DNA of 35,176 bases from Deferribacteres bacterium (GTDB lineage: Bacteria > Thermosulfidibacterota > Thermosulfidibacteria > Thermosulfidibacterales > Thermosulfidibacteraceae). How positions within the stretch are numbered: position 1 is the first letter of the stretch; each line of letters starts with the position of its first letter. The position numbers and the translations under genes were made by a program. The DNA lies in NCBI GenBank assembly GCA_013153205.1, contig JAADEW010000018.1, positions 1-35,176 of the forward strand, written 5' to 3'. Positions 30,462-35,176 of this stretch are shown here, piece after piece. Below the pieces are notes generated by a model. The model searched no databases. It saw only the letters and a program-made list of their open reading frames with translations, and was not told where the DNA came from.

Positions 30462-31383
30462 TGGGGCAAAAAGTATAGCCTGTTTTTTCCACAAAAACCC
30501 CGATGGGGATGCCGTGGGTTCTGCTTTAGCCGTTAAGAATTTCTACGGCGATAAAGTCACCGTCTATTCCCCCAGCAAGGTTCCGGAGGTGTATGAGTTT
30601 CTTCCGGGAGTGGAGGAGATAGTGGTTTACCCGGATTTTTCCGAGGTTGCCCCTTCTGAGGTCTTTCTCGTTCTTGATTGTGCAGACGAAAGAAGGGTTC
30701 CTTCTTTTGATAAAAGCCGTGCTGATGTGGTTGTTAACATAGACCACCACGAAACCAACACCCTTTTTGGAGATGTGAATCTGGTGGAGGCTGACAGGGC
30801 TTCAACTTCTGAAATCGTTTTTGATGTGCTCAAGCTGGCAAAAGGTGGCTCCATTACCCGTGAAGTTGCCGAGTGCGTATATACCGGGCTCTACACGGAC
30901 ACGGGAGGCTTTAAGTTTTCCAACACCAGTAAGCAGGCTTTTGAAGTGGCCGCGGAGCTTGTGGATTTGGGGGTGGAGCCTTCAAAGATAGCCACATATG
31001 TGTATGAGAGCTATCCTTTCAGAAGGATGAGGCTTCTGGCTTTGTCCCTTGCCACTTTAGAACTGCACCTTGGGGGCAGGGTCTCTTCCATGTATGTGAC
31101 CCGGAAGATGTTTGAGGAGACCTCTTCCTATCCCGAGGATACGGAGGATTTCGTAAACTACACCCGCTCCATCAAAGGGGTTGAGGTGGGCATATTTTTG
31201 AGGGAGCTTTCCGGTGGTGGAGTGAAGGTGAGCCTCAGGTCAAAGTCGCAGGTTAACGTGGCGGAAATAGCTTCGTCTTTCGGGGGTGGGGGACACTTTA
31301 ACGCCGCCGGATGTGAGATGGACTGTTCCGTTGAGGAGGCGAAGCACCTTCTTATAGAGGCTGTTTCCCGGGTGCTCGCTTAA
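30433..31383 (+). CDS. nrnA: DHH-family bifunctional nanoRNase/pAp phosphatase (NrnA)
   Basis: Degrades 2-5-mer oligoribonucleotides and dephosphorylates 3'-phosphoadenosine 5'-phosphate; 316 residues. DHH metal ligands: H20, D24, D26 in FFHKNPDGDAVGSALA, D82 in VLDCADERR, and D104-H105-H106 in NIDHHETNT. The DHHA1 domain ends with SSFGGGGHFNAAGCEM. GTG 30433 lies inside rbfA. It completes the usual rbfA-nrnA pair; truB, often next, is not here. Confidence 0.94.
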   Translation: MKERIAKILDGAKSIACFFHKNPDGDAVGSALAVKNFYGDKVTVYSPSKVPEVYEFLPGVEEIVVYPDFSEVAPSEVFLVLDCADERRVPSFDKSRADVVVNIDHHETNTLFGDVNLVEADRASTSEIVFDVLKLAKGGSITREVAECVYTGLYTDTGGFKFSNTSKQAFEVAAELVDLGVEPSKIATYVYESYPFRRMRLLALSLATLELHLGGRVSSMYVTRKMFEETSSYPEDTEDFVNYTRSIKGVEVGIFLRELSGGGVKVSLRSKSQVNVAEIASSFGGGGHFNAAGCEMDCSVEEAKHLLIEAVSRVLA

Positions 31384-31392
31384 AGAGCTGAT

Positions 31393-32988
31393 ATGCCGAA
31401 AGTTAAACGCCTTTCTCCCCTTGTGATAAAGAGGATTGCGGCGGGTGAGGTGGTTGAGCGTCCTGCCTCTGTGGTTAAGGAGCTCGTTGAAAACTCTCTG
31501 GATGCCGATTCTTCCCGTATTGTCGTCAGGGTTGAAGATGGGGGAAAAAGGCTCATTGAGGTTTCCGATAACGGCACCGGCATGTCCGAGGAAGATGCCC
31601 TTTTAGCGGTTGAGAGATATACCACCAGCAAGATAGAGAGCCCCTCTGACCTTGAGGCTATAACCACCCTCGGTTTCAGGGGTGAGGCTCTTTACGCTAT
31701 CTCTTCCGTCTCCATGTTTGTGATGACGACAAAAAGGGAAGAGGACGATGTGGGCACGAAGGTTGTGGTTCACGGTGGTGTGCTTAAAGAGGTGTCCAGG
31801 GTGCCAAGGGAGAGAGGAACCACCGTCTCCGTTAGAAACCTCTTTTTCAACCTGAGGGCAAGGAGAAAGTTTCTGAGGTCAAAAAGAACGGAAGAAAGCC
31901 ATGTGAGAAGGGTTTTAATGGAGTATGCCGTCTGCTGTCCCCATGTGGAGTTTGAATACTATGAAGATGGCCAGCCTTATTTTCTGCTTCCCCGGGCATC
32001 TGTTGAGGACAGGCTGTCAACCCTTCTCGGCGATGTTATTGATGAGAAAGCTCTTGAAGATGATGGGCTTGTTCTAAAACTCTTTCTGGTTAAAACCGCA
32101 AGGTTTCAGGGGGATATATTCTTCTTTGTCAACAAAAGGGCTGTGTGGGAGCGGGCTCTTTTTGCCTCAATAAGAAGACAGCTGAAGCAAAAGTTTTTAA
32201 GCTGGGAACTGCCTGCGGTGGTTCTTTTTGCTGAGGTTAATCCCGCAATGATAGATGTTAACGTTCATCCCTCCAAAAGGGAGGTCAAGTTTAAGGAGAG
32301 GGAGAAGCTTTTTGAAAAGGTGCTTTCTATGATTTCGGAAAAGAAATCCTTTCTGTCCGATGCATCGGGCACTTCTTATCCTTTCCGGTGGAAAAAGCCG
32401 GATAGGGGGCAGGAATCCACTCAGCTTACACTTGAGACTGGAGGCGGAGAGGAAGCCCTCTCTTACAGGTTTGTCGGGGAATATGCGGGTGTTTTCCTTT
32501 TATACGAGGATTTGGAGTCCGGGGATTTGGTTGTCGTTGACAAACACGCCTTTCACGAAAGGCTCATCTTTGACGCCATATTGGGTGATGATGCGGGAAA
32601 ACAGCCGGTTTTCATACCTTTTCCGGGATTGAAGGAGCTGGCTTGCTATGAAAAACTCTTTTCCTTTTTAGGCTTTGATGTTGACTTTGAAAGCGAGGTT
32701 GTTCTTTCCGTTCCCTCGTGGGCTCGGGGGAGGGAGGAATCCGTTATCTCAGAGCTGTGCTTTCTCATGAAGAATGAGGAGGTTTCGGACCTGTCCCACG
32801 AAGAGCTTGCAAGAAAAGCGTGCAGAGCCGCCGTTAAGGCGGGGGATACCACCTCGTATGTGGATGCAGGCTTTGTTATAAAGGTGTTGCAGAGAAGGGG
32901 ATTTGACCTTTCTTGTCCCCACGGCAGACCTGTGGTAGTGAGGTTAAAGAAGAGCGATTTTGAATCTTTCTTTAAAAGGAGGAGATGA
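31393..32988 (+). CDS. mutL: DNA mismatch repair protein MutL
   Basis: GHKL ATPase that links MutS recognition to strand removal; 531 residues, shorter than most MutL. N-terminal motifs: AAGEVVERPASVVKELVENS-like (here IAAGEVVERPASVVKEL), DNGTGMS, TTSKI, GFRGEALYAISSVS. The C-terminus carries endonuclease-type motifs: DKHAFHERLIFD from D383 (consensus DQHAxxExxxxE), ACRAAVKAGD and CPHGRPVVV. The last acidic residue is Asp394 instead of Glu, and Gln is Lys. Nicking activity is therefore likely but not certain. No mutS in the window. Confidence 0.95.
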   Translation: MPKVKRLSPLVIKRIAAGEVVERPASVVKELVENSLDADSSRIVVRVEDGGKRLIEVSDNGTGMSEEDALLAVERYTTSKIESPSDLEAITTLGFRGEALYAISSVSMFVMTTKREEDDVGTKVVVHGGVLKEVSRVPRERGTTVSVRNLFFNLRARRKFLRSKRTEESHVRRVLMEYAVCCPHVEFEYYEDGQPYFLLPRASVEDRLSTLLGDVIDEKALEDDGLVLKLFLVKTARFQGDIFFFVNKRAVWERALFASIRRQLKQKFLSWELPAVVLFAEVNPAMIDVNVHPSKREVKFKEREKLFEKVLSMISEKKSFLSDASGTSYPFRWKKPDRGQESTQLTLETGGGEEALSYRFVGEYAGVFLLYEDLESGDLVVVDKHAFHERLIFDAILGDDAGKQPVFIPFPGLKELACYEKLFSFLGFDVDFESEVVLSVPSWARGREESVISELCFLMKNEEVSDLSHEELARKACRAAVKAGDTTSYVDAGFVIKVLQRRGFDLSCPHGRPVVVRLKKSDFESFFKRRR

Positions 32989-33230
32989 TGCCGGGAAGTG
33001 AACTTTTGAAAGAGACCCTTACCATGTATTCCGAGGTTTCGCTCATATATGTGGTGAACGCGTGCAAACAGCTGGTTAAAGAGGGTGTTCCTGAAGATTT
33101 GGAAGGGGTTATGGACAGGGTGGAGAAGCTCAAGGTTCTGGGCGAGCTGATTAACAGGGCGCTTGATGCCATGTATGCCGCTGAGGACATGGATATGAGG
33201 GATTATGGAGACCTTGAAGACGGATTTTAG
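32988..33230 (+). CDS. Small hypothetical helical protein
   Basis: 80 residues from ATG 32988 (an adjoining ATG at 32985 overlaps the mutL stop); strong SD AAAAGGAGG at 32974-32982 supports it as a real gene. The sequence is almost wholly helical with no membrane helix and an acidic tail (DMDMRDYGDLEDGF). It contains one Cys (ACKQLVKEG). I do not recognise a family. Packed between mutL and proS on the same strand, so cotranscribed; a function in the translation or repair genes around it cannot be shown. Confidence 0.65.
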   Translation: MPGSELLKETLTMYSEVSLIYVVNACKQLVKEGVPEDLEGVMDRVEKLKVLGELINRALDAMYAAEDMDMRDYGDLEDGF

Positions 33231-33240
33231 GAGGTAGGGT

Positions 33241-34968
33241 ATGAGGCTTACCAGATATCACATGCCCACTTTGAGGGAGAAACCTGCGGAGGCTGAAATA
33301 CCGAGCCACAGCCTGATGCTGAGAGCCGGCATGGTCAGGAAGCTTGCCGCCGGTATATACTCTTTTCTGCCTTTGGGCTGGAGGGTGGTGAAAAAGATTA
33401 TGGAGATAGTGAGAGAGGAGATGGACAGAGCCGGTGCCCTTGAGGTGTTTCTTCCCGTTGTTCAGCCGGCGGAGCTGTGGATGGAGTCGGGGAGGTGGTC
33501 CGTTTTCGGGAAGGAGCTTTTGAGGTTCAAGGACAGAAACCAGAGGGACTTCTGCCTCGGTCCCACTCACGAGGAGGTCATAGTGGACCTGGTGAGGGGA
33601 GAGGTCCGTTCTTACAAACAGCTTCCGCTGAATCTCTATCAGATTCACATAAAGTTTAGAGACGAGGCAAGACCCAGATTTGGCATTATAAGGGCGCGGG
33701 AGTTTATAATGAAGGATGCCTACTCCTTTGATAAGGACTGGGAGTCGCTGGATAGGTCCTACAACGCCATGTATGAAGCTTACAGCCGAATCTTTAAGAG
33801 ATGCGGTCTTGACTTTGTGGTGGTGGAAGCGGAATCCGGGGCTATAGGGGGGGATGTTTCCCACGAGTTTATGGTGTGGGCACCCAACGGTGAGGATACC
33901 ATCGTTTACTGCCGGTCGTGTGGGTATGCCGCCAACCTTGAAAGAGCCGCTTCCAGGGAGGTGGAGACTTCCCCTTCCGAACAGCCGGCTGACCCGGAAA
34001 AGGTTCACACCCCTGATGTGAGGACCATAGATGAGGTGAGCGCCTTCCTCAAAATAGAGCCGTCAAGGCTTTTAAAGTCTTTGATTTACAAAACCGAGAA
34101 GGGGTATGTGCTCTTTCTGATTCCGGGAGACAGGGAGCTTAACGAGGCGAAGGCGAAAAGGGCGGCAGGGGTTGAGACTCTTGAGATGGCTGACCCTGCT
34201 GAGGTTTATGAGATAGCCGGGGCATCGGTAGGCTTTGTGGGTCCCGTTGGACTGAAGAAGAGGATTACGGTTATAGCAGACAGAAGCGTAAAATCCGGGG
34301 TGAATTTTGTGTCCGGTGCCAACGAGGACGACTACCACATAGTCAACATAACGCCGGAAAAGGATTTTGAGGTGGACGGATACGAGGACATAGTTTTTGC
34401 CGCTCCCGGAGACCTCTGTCCGAAATGCGGTTCTCCCCTTGAATTTTCCAAGGGAATTGAGGTGGGGCACATATTTAAGCTTGGCACCAAATACAGCGAG
34501 CCCATGAAGGCGTATTTCCTTGACGAAGACGGAAAGGAAAAGCCTTTTGTTATGGGATGTTACGGCATAGGTGTGACCAGAATAGCCGCGGCTGTGATAG
34601 AGCAGAGGCACGACGACAACGGGATAATGTGGCCCATAACCATCTCTCCTTTTGAGGTCTATCTTCTTGCCACCAACATGAAGAACGAGAAGGTGAAAGA
34701 GGTTTCGGAAAAGCTGTATCAAGGCCTTCTTGATGAGGGTATAGAGGTGCTCTACGATGACAGAGATGAGCGGGCAGGGGTCAAGTTTAAGGATGCTGAC
34801 CTTGTGGGCATACCTGTGAGGGTTACAGTGGGAGAAAGAAGGGTTGCAAACGACGAGGTGGAGATAAAGCTCAGGCACTCAAAAGAGACGCTGGTCTGTT
34901 CCGTGGATGAGGCGGTGGACAGGGTGAAGGAGATTGTGAAACAGCTTTACGAGGAGCTTGAGGCTTGA
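33241..34968 (+). CDS. proS: Prolyl-tRNA synthetase (bacterial type, with editing domain)
   Basis: Charges tRNA-Pro; 575 residues, the long bacterial form. Class II motif 1 region around AGIYSFLPLGWRVVKKI, motif 2 RFGIIRAREFIMKDAYSFD, an inserted YbaK-like editing domain (about 225-400, with VSGANEDDYHIVNITPEKDF), motif 3 GCYGIGVTRIAAA, and the anticodon-binding domain (about 470-575). SD AGGAGGTAGG lies before ATG 33241. The window also holds a tRNA-Pro(CGG), about 22 kb upstream. Confidence 0.97.
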   Translation: MRLTRYHMPTLREKPAEAEIPSHSLMLRAGMVRKLAAGIYSFLPLGWRVVKKIMEIVREEMDRAGALEVFLPVVQPAELWMESGRWSVFGKELLRFKDRNQRDFCLGPTHEEVIVDLVRGEVRSYKQLPLNLYQIHIKFRDEARPRFGIIRAREFIMKDAYSFDKDWESLDRSYNAMYEAYSRIFKRCGLDFVVVEAESGAIGGDVSHEFMVWAPNGEDTIVYCRSCGYAANLERAASREVETSPSEQPADPEKVHTPDVRTIDEVSAFLKIEPSRLLKSLIYKTEKGYVLFLIPGDRELNEAKAKRAAGVETLEMADPAEVYEIAGASVGFVGPVGLKKRITVIADRSVKSGVNFVSGANEDDYHIVNITPEKDFEVDGYEDIVFAAPGDLCPKCGSPLEFSKGIEVGHIFKLGTKYSEPMKAYFLDEDGKEKPFVMGCYGIGVTRIAAAVIEQRHDDNGIMWPITISPFEVYLLATNMKNEKVKEVSEKLYQGLLDEGIEVLYDDRDERAGVKFKDADLVGIPVRVTVGERRVANDEVEIKLRHSKETLVCSVDEAVDRVKEIVKQLYEELEA

Positions 34969-35176
34969 GGAAGACGCTGGTTCTGCTTCTGCTTGTGGCG
35001 GTGGGATGTGCTTCCGGGGTGAAGAAGGAAGAGGTTGCCGCCTTGAAGAAAGAGCTTTCTATGTGCAAAGAGAGGCTTTCTGCCGTTGAGGAGAGGCAGT
35101 TTCTCATAGAGGCAAAGGTTGACGAAGCCCTTTCAAAGTGGGACATGTTTGAGAAGGCTGTCAAGAACATAAAGGC
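34965..35176 (+). CDS. Lipoprotein with coiled coil, 3' end cut by window
   Basis: Partial gene of at least 70 residues; the TTG start at 34965 overlaps the proS stop, and SD GAGGAG at 34951-34956 precedes it. MRKTLVLLLLVAVGC is a signal with a lipobox (AVGC, Cys15), so it should be a membrane-anchored lipoprotein. A charged helix follows (KKEEVAALKKELSMCKERL) with heptad character. The family is not recognised because the C-terminal part is missing. Confidence 0.72.
   Translation, partial: MRKTLVLLLLVAVGCASGVKKEEVAALKKELSMCKERLSAVEERQFLIEAKVDEALSKWDMFEKAVKNIK

Noticed and set aside
34072..34878. 268-codon antisense frame opposite proS
   Set aside because: Lies wholly inside prolyl-tRNA synthetase; no SD or family motif.

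Overview
The window is a gene-dense stretch (35,176 bases, almost no free spacers) from the chromosome of a Gram-negative, probably thermophilic and flagellated bacterium. Envelope evidence: an OprB-type outer-membrane porin ending in Phe, a lipoprotein, several signal peptides and a periplasmic LysM protein. A thermophilic, autotrophic or gluconeogenic lifestyle is suggested, not proven, by the bifunctional fructose-1,6-bisphosphate aldolase/phosphatase and by strong use of AGG/AGA (Arg) and ATA (Ile) codons. A group such as Aquificota, Thermodesulfobacteriota or Thermosulfidibacterota would fit; the sequence alone does not settle it. No CRISPR array, transposase or prophage was seen.

Layout. 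(1) 1-7531, plus strand: a 5'-truncated cobalamin riboswitch followed by an intrinsic terminator, then a tightly packed operon: OprB-type porin, secreted CbiK-like chelatase, ABC-2 type exporter (ATPase + permease), BtuCDF-like importer, Bcp peroxiredoxin and CutA. This is the most distinctive part: a B12-controlled set that couples an outer-membrane pore, a periplasmic tetrapyrrole chelatase, an exporter and an importer. (2) 7544-9338: a chemoreceptor with a periplasmic c-type haem motif behind a sigma-28 (flagellar) promoter. (3) 9382-18258: a long mixed operon: surE, pcm, tRNA-Pro(CGG), a LOG-family protein without a normal start codon, LysM/degenerate LytM protein, ugd, yggT, DUF167, mtnA, a zinc-ribbon/TPR membrane protein, ROK glucokinase and FBP aldolase/phosphatase, closed by a strong terminator. 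(4) 18275-20485: ftsK, convergent with (5) minus-strand bifunctional nuclease and miaB (apparently leaderless transcript) and (6) a minus-strand TRAP transporter dctPQM. (7) 25198-35176, plus strand: the classical translation cluster rimP-nusA-ylxR/ylxQ fusion-infB-ylxP-rbfA-nrnA, continued into mutL, a small unknown gene, proS and the start of a lipoprotein gene cut by the window end.

Many genes overlap by 1-30 bases with ATGA/TTGA/TGATG junctions, so translational coupling is the rule, and start choice was made mostly from Shine-Dalgarno (SD) position and family length.
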